Shown here: in pieces, positions 11,400 to 23,100 of the stretch
Layout: each line of letters begins with the position of its first letter
Numbering within the stretch: the stretch's first letter is position 1
Assembly (NCBI RefSeq): GCF_001411555.2
Contig: NC_049916.1
Coordinates: 7,281,889-7,345,888, forward strand
Source of the DNA: Juglans regia
Taxonomy: Eukaryota; Streptophyta; Magnoliopsida; Fagales; Juglandaceae
Length of the DNA: 64,000 nucleotides
Reading direction: 5' to 3'
The notes under the pieces: model-generated
What the model was told of the DNA's origin: nothing
Databases searched by the model: none
The model's input: the letters and a program-made list of their open reading frames with translations, nothing else
Translations under genes and position numbers: made by a program

Positions 11400-13183
11400 A
11401 ATATTATATAGTCACCTATATGAATAAAATATTTAGTACTTTTATTTTTCATCTTCAAATGTATTTTCCATACTTGTTTCAAAATCTCCCTCAATAACAT
11501 CTTCGTTGTCATCATCAACCTCTTATTCGTCTTCCTTATCTGTTTCCTCTCCGAATTCTGATCGTCTTCTTCTTCTGACTCTTCTTTTTCTTCTTCCTCT
11601 CTTATTTGAATTGAATGATTTTTTAATACGGACAGGTAGAGATGGACATGTGGGACGTCATCTCTATACAAGGGGAGCAACTTGAGTGCATCGAGGTCAA
11701 CAAACAAGTTAATACCCTTTCCATCTTCTTGATAGACCTCTACTATTTAAGTGTCATCTTTATCTTCACTATTCTGGTAATTTACACTCGTTCTTGCTTC
11801 ATATATATTTCGAGGGACAAATTTTTGTACGACTCGCCAAGTTATCTCTCCACTATCTTCATCAGCGCTTTTCATTTGATCAATCAAGTAATAGACTTGG
11901 GAAGCTTGACAAGCCAATACAAATGGATCATCTTCATACCATTTAGATGCAATTTTAACACTCGTAAAGTGATTATCCCTACGTTTCGAAACCTGACCAC
12001 CGTCTAGATCCCACCAATCACACTTAAAGAAAAATGTTACAGACCCAAGCAGATATTTCAATTCGATAATATCATGTATGACACCATAATAATCAATATC
12101 ATCTGTTCCATGACTCCCCTCGACCAACACACCAGAATTTTTGAGTCTTTCTATTACATTCACGGTCCAGAGTATGGAATCTATAACCTCGAACCTTGCA
12201 TGCAGTGTATCAAAGTGCTCTAGTTGAGGGACCACAGGCCAAATCATACAATTCAGGAGAAACTGATCCGGGATCACAAGCACGCTATTCCAAAATCTAA
12301 CAATTGAAATAGTATATATTTATTAAAAGATACCCAAAGTTAAAAGTTTCAAAATGTAACATATATATAATTTTAGTTCATACACGTTGTTCAAACAATC
12401 TGGAAAATTCTTTCTCGTGTCTTGCCTCTATATTCTCAATGTCTTCCGTCCTAAGTTTGTCCATGTGCTCACTGTATATACGTGCGAAAGAATATTATTT
12501 TGAGCACAAAAGTTATAGTTAAACTTGAAGAAATTAGAATTATTCGAATCATGCAATGACATACCTGTGATAGTCATCAATCGTCCGACAATTATTTAGC
12601 ACATACCACGGAATTTTACCCAACTCTCCATCAATTAAATCGTAAACCGTTTGTGCACCTAAGGGTCGTACATTTTGGAAAAACAGTGATAGCTCATGAG
12701 GAGGCGGAGCAGCAAGATTCGCATTTCGCTCTTGACGATTAAATCGTGTCTCAACACCATGACGATATAAAGAGCAAAATGTTAACCATTCATCATGTAT
12801 ATAGACCTCAGCTATTAAACCCTCAGCTCTGGCTTTATTCCCAACAGTGCGCTTTAGTCGACCCAAATATCTTTCAATTGGTTACATACAACAGAATTGC
12901 ACCAGCTACCCAACTGTACCTCCTGAGGTAAATGTATTGCTAAATAGACCATGACTTCAAAAAATGATGGTGGAAAGATCTGCTCGAATTTACATAGTAT
13001 AGTAGCAATGTCTTCTTCCAGTTTCCACAACATATTTAGACATGGACACTTAATGTAACCACGACTATCAACAGAGGCCCGAGCAAAATCAGTGAAGGTT
13101 CTTACTCCACGCGCATAGGGTACGTAATCATTTTCAAATCTATCGCCTAGACGCATCCAATCTTTGTCCATTTCTAAAAACAT
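11400..13183 (-). pseudogene. TNP2 transposase remnant with catalytic core deleted
   Basis: The N-terminal transposase-associated segment starts at the ATG at 13171 or 13183 (MDKDWMRLGDRF ... GYIKCPC). It joins directly, near 13038, to LEEDIATILCKFEQIFPPSFF, the DUF4218 segment. In element 2 these parts are about 1.86 kb apart and flank the Tnp2 catalytic domain, so the core has been removed. A frameshift and stop follow near 12880. DUF4218 continues to 12549, then an intron. The DUF4216 exon (11747-12283, with FFKCDWWDLDGG) carries one extra A and leads into a Glu-rich acidic tail that ends near 11400. Confidence 0.87.
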
Positions 13184-14470
13184 TTATCTATTAGTAACAT
13201 GTACATAGAAAATTCACATGCATGTCATGTTTCAAATCTAATTGATATTTTGATAAGGTATTTGGTCCTATCCCATTCGAGATTATACTATCCATATTGC
13301 AAAAATCTCGTTACTTTACTACTTTCCACGTTAGTAGAAATTTTGGCAGCACCTCCCTATAATTCTCCAACTATACATGTTCACATAAAGGGATTGCAAC
13401 CCTACGAACAGTATAGCCGAAGAACAGTAGAGGAAGACACCGAAACTTCGCATTAAACGTGGAAAGTAGGAGTAACAAAAATGTGCATTATAGATAATAT
13501 AATCCCAAACTATCCATACTAGACAATTCAGGAATTAGTGGACCCATAAATGTACACTAATTTCCAAATGGCTCTAAGGTTATTTATGTAATGTCGCACA
13601 ATATCTATCTAAAAGCACTACAAACAATATCCCCATATTGTTTGAATCAACAATGTCAAATAAATAGTAGTGTTATATTAATAAACTAGAGAGAGATGGA
13701 AGAATATGTTCACAAGTTTCCTATCATGAGTAGATAACGAGAGAGAATGATCTTGAAGAAATGTCCAAATTTTAGTCTAATTACTTAAATGTCACAAACT
13801 CTCTGACGATAGACTTATAACTTTATTGAGAGTTGTCATACTTTATATATGGTTAAGTTTTTTACCTATAATTTGCATAATATCCAACGTATTCATAATA
13901 TTCTTCATATTCACAATCAATTATATAACATATTCACATACTCACATTTTCGCAGCAATATTCACAACAATATTCACAACAAAATGTAGAAATATACCTA
14001 GCAATTTCCTTACAATATTAATCCCCAACAAATGTCAAGCTTCATAAATCCCCTAGAAATAAATGTTCAAACAAAAACACAATACTAGTTAGTATAAATT
14101 AAATAATATATAGAAAAATCACAACATTATTCAAAATAAATAAAAAAAATACTAACCTCACACTATTAAACTCTTTTCTCTTTAACGCTCTCTCTAACTC
14201 TCTCCCTCTCTCTAACACTCTTCTCTCTCTCTCTCTCTCTAATGCTCACTCTCTCTCCCTCACTCTATCTCTATTTCAATGAAATAGATTTCTCCAAGTG
14301 AGGAAGGCATGGACTAAACACCCCAAACTTGTCTGGGTCGATATTAATTTTGTTCAAAATTTTTGGACTTTTGGTCGCTACAATAGGTCCACTATACTCA
14401 AATGACAACGTATTAAAGGCTTTCTCGAGCTATTGCTGTGAAAAATTAAATGAAAAGTTGCCGCATCAAA
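13184..14470 (-). promoter_or_regulatory. 5' flank of the TNP2 remnant in element 1
   Basis: AT-rich DNA with a CT-rich tract (14160-14275) in the same relative place as the one in element 2 (43735-43862). No coding. The CT tract probably belongs to the leader or promoter of the leftward transposase transcript. Confidence 0.45.
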
Positions 14471-14479
14471 TATCCGATC

Positions 14480-14980
14480 AGTTTGAACGTCATTATATAC
14501 GTTTGTACGTTACGTAAAATTTTGTATCTCGTTGAAAGAATTGCCTAATTTTTAACACTCACAAATGTTCGAATGTACAATAATTCCCGTGCGAACATTA
14601 TGTTAATAATCCCAAAACAAGCACATATCACGCGGATTAAGTTTGAATGTATAACTCAAAACGTTCGGACGTTTTATTAATGATTTCACAGGTGTGTGAC
14701 CCATAATTCATGAGGGAAAGATCCTGTCATTTTTCCATTCATGTTCGCACATCTCATTGTTATGTTCGCACGTATATGTATTTACATTAGAATGTTAAGT
14801 ATACACGTTATAATACATGTTATAATGTAAATATCATCAATTTCTCTTACAAATAACGCGGGAAAAGATACCACCACATTTTTCAAAACGTTTGCACGTG
14901 TAAATCCAAGTTGGCACGTCAATACAAAATGTTTGAACGTAGATTTGTATTGTTCGAACGTAATTCACATGTTTATATAT
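14480..14980. repeat. Palindromic-motif array M1 of element 1
   Basis: Variants of ACGTTCGAACGT (for example ACGTTCGGACGT, TTGAACGTCA, ATGTTCGCACG, TGTTCGAACGTA) recur every 30-60 bp. They are more decayed than those in element 2. The array lies just upstream of the leftward TNP2 remnant. Confidence 0.7.
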
Positions 14981-15039
14981 TTTTTAAACAATAGTGGTTT
15001 ATATAACCATAATGGTTTACATATTTATATATTATTTGC

Positions 15040-15840
15040 TTATAGTATGTTAGTACATAACATTAATTATTAATAAGAATGTTATTAATTACATAACAGC
15101 ACTAGACTAGTATATATATAGTATATATACTATACAAGTGCATTATGTACTAGTATTATATATATACTAGTACATAATGGTATTAGTATAGCATATATTA
15201 TTAGCTTATAATATGTTAGTACATAATATTAGTGGTTAATTACATTTTATTAAACTACTTAACAACACTAGACTAATATATATTGTATCTATTTCTTACT
15301 AGTGCACTATGTACAAGTATAACTTATATACTAGTATATAATGTTATTAGTATAGCATATATTATTTGCTTATAATATGTTAGTACATCACATTAGTTGT
15401 TAATTACATTTCATTAAACTACTTAACAACACTAGACTAATATATATTGTATCTATTTCTTACTAGTACACTATGTACTAGTATAACTTATATACTAGTA
15501 TATAATGTTATAAAAACAACATATATTATTAGCTTAGAATATGTTAGACAACAAAATTAGCAGTTAATTACACTTTATTAAACAAATTAACAGCGCTAGA
15601 CTAATATATATAGTATATATACAAGTGCATAGTGCCCTATGTACTAGTATAACTTATATAGTAGTACATAGTATTTTTAGTATAACATATATTATTAGCT
15701 TATAATATGCTAGACAACAAAATTAATTGTTAATTACACTTTATTAAACTAATTAATAATATTAGACTAATATATATAGTATATACACAAGTACATAGAG
15801 CATAAGTATAGTGTATATATAATATATTATTTAGTATGAA
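15040..15840. repeat. AT-rich tandem repeat, ~165-bp unit
   Basis: The marker word ACTAGACTA or its variants recurs at about 15101, 15268, 15431, 15595 and 15761, a period of 163-167 bp. Units contain TATATACTAGTA and GCTTATAATATGTTAG blocks. The array sits between the two motif arrays, in the intergenic spacer of the head-to-head genes. Confidence 0.85.
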
Positions 15841-15864
15841 TTATAAAAAATTTATTTTAGAGAC

Positions 15865-16960
15865 ATTCGAATGTACAAACATGAGGTTAGCATGTATCTA
15901 GCATTAAGTACAAGTGTTTGCACAAACTAACATAACGTTCGCATGTAACGGGAATTAAGTAATTAAATATTTAGACATTATAATTGAAACTTTCGGATGT
16001 CTTTCTCTCTCATCAATTGACGTTCACACGTTAAGTGTATAAAAGATTCAGTCTAAATGCGAAACGGTACAACTCACATTTCTCTCTCACTCAATCCGTA
16101 GCCTCCATCGCATATCACCGCTTGCATCGTTGCCGCTACAGTCAAACTCCACCAAAACCGTCACAAAAGAGGTAGGCATCCCTCTTTAACCTTTGGGTAC
16201 CTTTTTTTGGACGTTTAATAGAGGTTTCGGTGATTCCCAAAACCCATTTGTGGCCGGACCTTCATCTTCATTTTTCGACCACCGAGGATTGCCAATGGCC
16301 AAACAACCACTGTAGAAAGCTTTCTTGAACTTTATACTTCATTTCTACGGTGGCATTTAGTCAATTTCAATGTGTTTGACATGTATAGGAATGACTGAGT
16401 CGACTCACCCATTTCTGTATCATAACGTTCAAACGTTATGATATATATCACATTCGAACATTATATCTTCCCAATGAGAAAGACGACATACACGTTCGCA
16501 CGTTAATCATAGAATGTGTGAATGTTCTATAGCACGTGCGAACGTATTTAGTATGCGTGCGAGTTTAAATTGTACATGCAAATGTACGTTTGTAATATTC
16601 GCAAGTATGATCGTTCATATTCTTGAGCAGCACATACGTGCAAACATTAATATTATATGCGAATGTTATTTGTAATTCGTGCAAATGTCAAACCTTTCAG
16701 TTGCCATAAACCAAATATACGTTCACTCTAATAGTTATGTACGTTCATACGTATTATAAATACGTTCAATAGCTTCCTCACGTGCAAATGTGATATGCTT
16801 TATACATTCCAATGTGAATTTGAGTCGTCACATTCAAACATTTATCATATTACATTCGAATGTTTATACTAGATAATCTAACGTGCGAACGTAATAACCA
16901 AAACGTTCGGACGTATAAGCTTATCCTCCAAACGTTAAATTTGACGTTCAAACATGTTCC
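15865..16960. repeat. Palindromic-motif array M2 of element 1
   Basis: Decayed ACGTTCGAACGT-type words are scattered through the leader and the first intron of the rightward third gene, for example near 16425, 16497, 16540 and 16884-16915. Many CG dinucleotides have become TG or CA. Confidence 0.65.
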
Positions 16961-18185
16961 AGAAATAATTTAGATTATAATACATAATATGCTTCATAAT
17001 ATTAATATTGCTCAATTTTTTTTTTTCTTTCAGGATATGACTCATCTTTTGACTATTATGAAAAGGGGAGGGAAGGAACAATAGAGGACACGTCTCAAAT
17101 AGGGGCTCGAACAGTGATGTTTGAACGAGAAGTCATGATCAACCATTTTCACGAACTCATATGGGAGCAGAAGTGCGTTTGAGACGTGTTCGTTATGAGA
17201 GGTTGGATGAGTATCTGCACTTATACCCCTCAATGGTTTGGGAGTTTTATATGCATATGTGCTCCATGCCTAAGGATGCATCCTTTCACACTGTGACAGT
17301 ACACTGTATTTAGTTTAAGGTCTCGGGGGATGTCATCGCCAAGTTTTTGGAGATTGGTCGCGTAGTTGAGATATCGACTGCAGGAGGTGCTCAGCCTACG
17401 GATGGATCTCGAGTAGATGCAAATGTATGCACTTTTGCATCATCTGCTGGCCCAGTTGACTGGTCAGAGGCTGAGGATACTGATGAGGAGGATGGCGACT
17501 AAGAAGAGGATTTCTACATCCTCACTGGGACTGACCGAGACCGGATCGATAGGAAGAACTCCTTCAGCCAGGTATAACTCCTCCCTTTTTTCCGCATGTT
17601 GCATCTTATTGTTGCAACAAATGTAGATCCTGTGGAACATAAGGCCACATTTAGCCGAAAACGCGCACAGTTCCTTATACAAGTGGCACGTGGAAACCCC
17701 ATCAACTTGCCACTTAGTATTTTTTTAGAGGATTCGTTATGAGGTGAGCGTCATTTCCATGGACAACCTCCCATATGGACTTCTCATTACCAAGCTGTTA
17801 ATGGCCCGGGGGTGTGCAACCCATGGTGGAGGAGTGGAGGACAGACCAAATGAGCCCCATCAACATTACCACACACTATCAGAGCATTGGACAGGAGAAG
17901 GGGCATTCTCGACGTCAGCCTGGCCCTGTACCAGGTCTTGTTCCTCCGATCCAGTCCGAGCTCGGTGTTGGGAGTACTAATCAGCCGCCAACGGGTACAT
18001 CTATGGGAGATGCACGGCACGCGGCCTGCTTGGGTTAATGCGATGGTCTCAAATATTACTGCGCACATCGACTGGAAGATCGAGTAGTGGAACAGAATGT
18101 TGTAGATTTTGTCGCCGATGTTCTCCATCGGATAGATATCCTAAATACAAAGGTCAACGCATTGACTGAAGATTTTAATTAATAT
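16100..18185 (+). pseudogene. Rightward 'plant transposon protein' gene, decayed
   Basis: This is the counterpart of the gene at 45828-47817 in element 2. A probable leader exon ends near 16172 (AAAAGAG|GTAGGC), and the intron ends TTTCTTTCAG at about 17035, just before GATATGACTC. The coding part is broken by stops and frameshifts. Even so EFYMHMCSMPKDASFHTVTVH, SEAEDTDEEDGD, EDFYILTG and FFRMLHLIVATNVDP can be followed through 17730. A C-terminal stretch near 18030-18180 corresponds to the WANAIISQLTAHID segment of the other copy. Function unknown; it is found with transposons. Confidence 0.7.
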
Positions 18186-18305
18186 GTAACCAACACGTTT
18201 TGAGTATTTTGTACTTTATTTTTATCATATGTAATGAACAATATTATTATTTAATATATCTACTGTTTTTGAATTTCAATTCCCAATCTTTTTTAAGAAA
18301 AATTC

Positions 18306-18512
18306 TATTCATAAGCCTCATGCACCACACACCACCTTTTTTGTTATTTTTTTAATTTTTTTCTCTTATCAAATGTATGGTATATAAATTATAAGTAGAA
18401 GAATTCAATTGTTTTAAAAAAAATAAAACCAAAAAAAAATTTAAAAATAGAAAAAAAATAAAAATAAAAAATAAAAAAAATTGTGGTGTGTGGTGTGTGG
18501 GGCTTATGAATA
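18306..18512. mobile_element. MITE / foldback element inside CACTA element 1
   Basis: TATTCATAAGCC at 18306-18317 is matched by its exact complement GGCTTATGAATA at 18501-18512. The inverted arms extend through CACCACACACCAC / GTGGTGTGTGGTG. The inside is nearly pure A/T. It is absent from the corresponding place in element 2, so it inserted later. The TSD is unclear. Confidence 0.75.
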
Positions 18513-18589
18513 TTAGACAACTTTACTATTAAATCACTGCATTTCAATTCTATCTTTTTTAATTTGAAATATTTAACTTTAATATTAAA

Positions 18590-18853
18590 TCAATTAACGT
18601 TCGCACGTGAGAATGAATACCGTTAGGACGTTGGTGCCAAAATTTTTTACATTTGCTCATAAATAGACTCCACATTCGAATGTCCAGGGAACATTCTAAA
18701 TTGAATATATATACGTTCAAACGTAATGCAATTTCTCAACTGCCTTCAATGACGCGCGGTTTCCACAAACCGTCACATAAAATATTTTTTTGGGACGGTT
18801 TGGGCACTGTCATAATTTTCAAACCGTCACAAAAACTAATTTTTGTTATAGTG
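18590..18853. repeat. Right subterminal region and terminus of element 1
   Basis: Motif variants (ACGTTCGCACGTGAG, ACGTTCAAACGT) are followed by AAACCGTCAC words at 18766, 18796 and 18824, then the terminus TTATAGTG at 18853. The next 3 bp are TAG, a possible target duplication that cannot be tested because the left end is lost. Confidence 0.75.
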
Positions 18854-19400
18854 TAGGTTTCTTTTGATTATGGCCTCTCCTAAAGACAGTCCAAAAATTA
18901 TATATTTTGTCGAATTTCATATTTTATGACTATAGGTGAAAAGACACCTTCATAGTCAATCCCTTCGTTTTAAGTGAGACCTTTAATTCATGCCTAACTA
19001 ATATTCTTTCTTTTAAGGTCTCTATCTTCCCATAATCCAGAATCCCTTTTCACTCTATGGATTAACGCCCTTAGAAACCTCGATCTATAAGTTTCCAAAT
19101 ATTGTTGAAAGACAGTCTCAAATTCGGATAAGATATTTGTCCTTCTTCATAAATCTTTTCTAAAAACATGCGTTTATGAAGTATCTTGCTGATCCTCTCA
19201 CCATCACGAGGCACAACTGTATATATTAGGTTTCTCAGATATTGCATCCTATGATTTAACCATATGATCCTCAAAAGGGTTGGTTGAACGATTCTATAAC
19301 AAGAAGTTTTCTTTCAACTCCTTTGAGATAGTACTGTCGTTAAGGCCGTACTTTGTGATCGTCCTTCACAGGATAATTAATTACAGGTGTCCAAGACATG
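18854..19400 (-). pseudogene. Ty1/copia reverse transcriptase fragment (5' part)
   Basis: Reading leftward, KGIDYEGVFSPIV, the start of the copia RT domain, is recovered across a frameshift near 18930-18970. The sequence before it resembles the linker between integrase and RT. It continues at 10667 on the other side of CACTA element 1. Roughly 150-200 bp of RT between the two pieces are missing, probably lost with the left end of the transposon. Confidence 0.65.
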
Positions 19401-20183
19401 TTGAGGTAAAAATTGAGATGATAAGTGAAAGTGATATAATGGTCATCTTATATTAATTAGCAATCTTTCCCTGATTAATTTAAACATCAGCATCATGATC
19501 TGCCACCCGATCCATGCTTAGTCTCCATTGTTCAGTTCAAATGCTTTTGGGGAATTGATCGGCAAAGTGACGACAGTGATATATAACATGTTTGAACAAT
19601 CCGATCATCAAATAGTTTCTTATGATTGCTTAGCTTACTGCCGTTCGTTGTAATAACATTTCCGCTTCATATTAAATATATAATAGTCATAAAAGAACAT
19701 TCTTAGAAAAAAGACGTTCAGAAAAATGTGGTGAGTCTTTTAAATAATTAGATAAAATATTTTTTATTTTTATCAATCTGCACTTTTTTTTCACAGCAGA
19801 CAATGAAGAAAGGAAGACAGATAAAATGATGACAAAGAGCATTTTCAAAGAAAAGTTCAGATAAAAGGTAACAATTTCTGATCTTATATACCACTTTTCT
19901 CGTTCTTCAAAATAGGACAATCATACAAGCTAGTGCGGTATGCACCATGGCTAGCTATACATGATTATCATATTCAAACTTATTTGGTGCTTTCAATATC
20001 GTCATTGTCTTTATACTCAACCTCATGATTTTAGCTACTTTCAGTGATGAATGCAACTTAAACTACACGTCCGCTATTTGCAAACTCGTCAATTTGATTG
20101 ACGTCAAGGATTCCATCCATTCCACTTGTCTTGAGAAACCTACAAAGTTTCAAAAATATAAATCACATAAAAATGTAAAATAT
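19401..20183. other. 3' flank of the PGM-family gene
   Basis: Spacer of about 780 bp with no supported gene. The minus-strand frame at 19687-19920 has no domain. I see no canonical AATAAA on the minus strand close to the PGM stop. Confidence 0.5.
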
Positions 20184-23100
20184 TCATGTATGTGTGTGGA
20201 CACTAAAGGATGGGGGGCGCGATGCTGCATACTTATCCCTGAAAACTCTTGTCATGGATTGGCATCCACCTGGAACTTGGGATTGCATATTTACTGCAAT
20301 GTTTGGGTTGTGAATACTCTGTCGAAGGTGAAACCATCCATGTTCTCCATGCTCTTCATCACAAACTTTAACCCTATATATATATATCAATTTGCAACAT
20401 TATACAACTTAATTCCAATTCAAAACTAAAACTTACAATTACTTTATGAGATTTATTGGCATATCTTCTTGTAAGTTTTGGCAATTTTTTTCACCTGTAC
20501 ATGTGAGCATCAATGGCAGCTGGGGTGTCGTTAGAGTCAACAAGGCATCCCTCACTCACCCAACAGTCTCCGCATGCATCCAGTTCCCACCCTTTAAGCC
20601 GACCTTCCTACAAGTAAGTAATTTGTCCAAGTTACAACCCATATAAATTCATTTGATTAATATGAAATCATCCATTGCAAACTAAATAGTGCGGTAAAAT
20701 AATCTAAGTACCTCAATATAGCTTCGAAATTTTTCTATTGCCTCAACAGCTTTTGCCTTTGCATGTCTAGGCTCAGAGATTACATTCATCCTAAGCTCAA
20801 CAGATTCCATAGGTTCTTCAAGATCTTTTATGAGACTACCAATCCCTTCATCCAAACCCGCAAGCTTCATCCTTACCATTTCAATGATGATTTTTACCAC
20901 CATGTATGCGCCTTTACGATACATAATAAGAGAATTACAAGAGGATGCTAATTAAGCAGAAAAGAAAAACATAGCATGGAGAGAATGAGCAAACAAAGTT
21001 ATGATATTTACATGTCTAATGTGCAGCACGTACATTACTTATTGTGAGACCTATTATATTAATTAATGAAAGCGGTCAAACTTCAAATGCCTCCACATCA
21101 GCGATGTGTTTGATATATGAATAAATAGGTTTGCATATAGATTTATTCGAGCAAAACATTATAAGCATGTTATAGACCATATACTAACCGTCATCAAGGA
21201 AATAATTCTCTTTAAGTGCACCGTGACCAGATGTCTCCATCATTAGATGTGCTTCAATACCATCCTTGTTAAGATGAACTCCCTTGTCAATGACATTTCT
21301 GTAGCCAACACGATACAAGCAATGATGACCACTTCTAGTGGTAATGAATTTCGTAAGTGCCATACTTGTACGAGCATCAGTCACTATAGTTGTTCCAGGG
21401 TGTTCCCTCAGTACAATAGCTGACATGAGAGCGATAAGCTTATCCCCATTGATTGGATTGCCTTTATTATCAACAACACCGCTACGATCTACATCAGTAT
21501 CAAAAACAATTCCAAGATCTGCAGAGTTTTCCAACACTGCAGCTCGAGTTAGTGCCATGGCAATTTTATCCTCGGGATTGGGGATATGGTTTGGGAACAT
21601 CCCGTCTGGGTTGAGATGAAGAGAGCCAAATGTGTCTGCACCAAGCTTGTCGAGCACATCCCATGTGAAGAAGCCTCCTGATCCATTTCCAGCATTCACA
21701 ATTATCTGCAAATATCAGTTGAATGGCATTTAATTAAAGATCATCAAGGTCATAATTCAATCATTTACTCATCACAGGCAAACTTAAAAAATGCTATGAT
21801 AGGGAGATTCTGGTTCCAAAGAGTACACGCAATATAATACCTAAAGAAATTAACTAGCGTGATATGCTTGTCTACCCATATGGGCTCTCAAAAATCCCTT
21901 TATTCTTATTTTTGGAGGTCTTCTTTTGACGGAAATCCTTAGATAATGCTTACAGCACGCAGATTGGGAATCCACCTCCCTTAAAGCCACCATTACAATC
22001 CGGGGCCCCCCATTAGACCCAGACGTTCGCTTGAAATCATTGCTCTATAAGTCTCAAACTTCATCAAAAGGATTAGAGGAGTTACTTGAGGATGCACTGA
22101 CTCTACCTACAGCCACACCACAGAGAGGACTTCCCACGTAATATCAGAATATTCTCTTGCTGACACCTTAGCAAAAGTTTGTTAGAATATTCCCTTTGTA
22201 GCTGCTTCTAGAATTAGTTTGTTATTCTTTGTTTTATTATTTGATTCATTGTATATATATAGCTGTCATTGTAAGCTTTCAGAAGAATGAATTAAGTGAG
22301 AATTCCTTCTCTCTATCCTTGCTCTTTCTTGGTATTTTCTTTCTTTATTTGCAACTCCTCAGAATTCAACATGGTATTGAGAGTCCAGGTTGCCTGAAAA
22401 TTCATTTTGCTATTGTTTCATTCTTCACTTCTTTTAAATCTTTCATATCTACATTTCTCTATCTGAATGGCTAAAAAAGTTCAACCCAAAACACCCAAAT
22501 ATTATTCTCCATCAGAAGATCCTAATAGTCATTTCTTCATACACCATAGTGACAATGCTCACATTGTGATGATAGTTACTCCACCTTTAATAGGTTCGAA
22601 TTATCTTGCATGGAATAGGTCTTTCACACTGGCCATTTCCATTAAAAATAAACTAGGGGTTCTAGATGGCTCTGTTCCCACACCAGATATTTTTGACCCT
22701 CTCTATATTCCCTGGTTGCGATGCAACAATCTTCTTCTCACCTGGATATTCAACTCCATTTCAAAGGAGATTGGTTCAAATGTTATGTTCATGAGTTCAA
22801 CCAAGGATGTCTGGGAGAAACTCAAAGATCGTTTTTCACAACCTGACAATGTAAAGATCTATCATCTTCAGCAGCAGTTGAGTTCTATTGTGCAAGGAAG
22901 CTTCTTTGTAAGTGTATATTTTACCCAACTCAATGCTGTATGGGAAGAGTTGAATAGCTACAGACCTTTGCCTCATTGTTTATGTGGAAAATGTACCTGT
23001 AATGCTTTGAATAACATTGGCAAAACATAGCAATTAGATCATGTTTTCAAATTCCTCATGGGGTTAAATGATACATATGATAATGTAGGGGGGCAGATCA

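Larger units (their letters stand above)
10668..18853. mobile_element. CACTA (En/Spm-type) element 1, left end missing, core deleted
   Basis: The right end reads ...TTTTTGTTATAGTG at 18853, the reverse complement of a CACTATAACAAAAA terminus, preceded by subterminal AAACCGTCAC words. The left side begins abruptly inside a TNPA-like exon at about 10668, next to copia sequence, so its left TIR is lost. Gene order matches CACTA element 2 (35492-48420): TNPA-like and TNP2 remnants on minus, a third gene on plus. Large parts align by eye with element 2 at matching exon borders. It is non-autonomous and old, judging by its many broken frames. Confidence 0.88.

Noticed and set aside
17787..18128. 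Minus-strand frame of 113 codons
   Set aside because: Antisense to the decayed third gene of CACTA element 1; its order in both copies supports the plus strand.
20025..20429. Plus-strand frame of 134 codons
   Set aside because: Antisense of the last PGM exon and its intron.
22180..22371. A shorter copia A LTR starting at TGTTAGAATATT
   Set aside because: The first 128 bp before it are also repeated at both ends, and the ATAAG duplication and purine tract place the border at 22052 and 27010.
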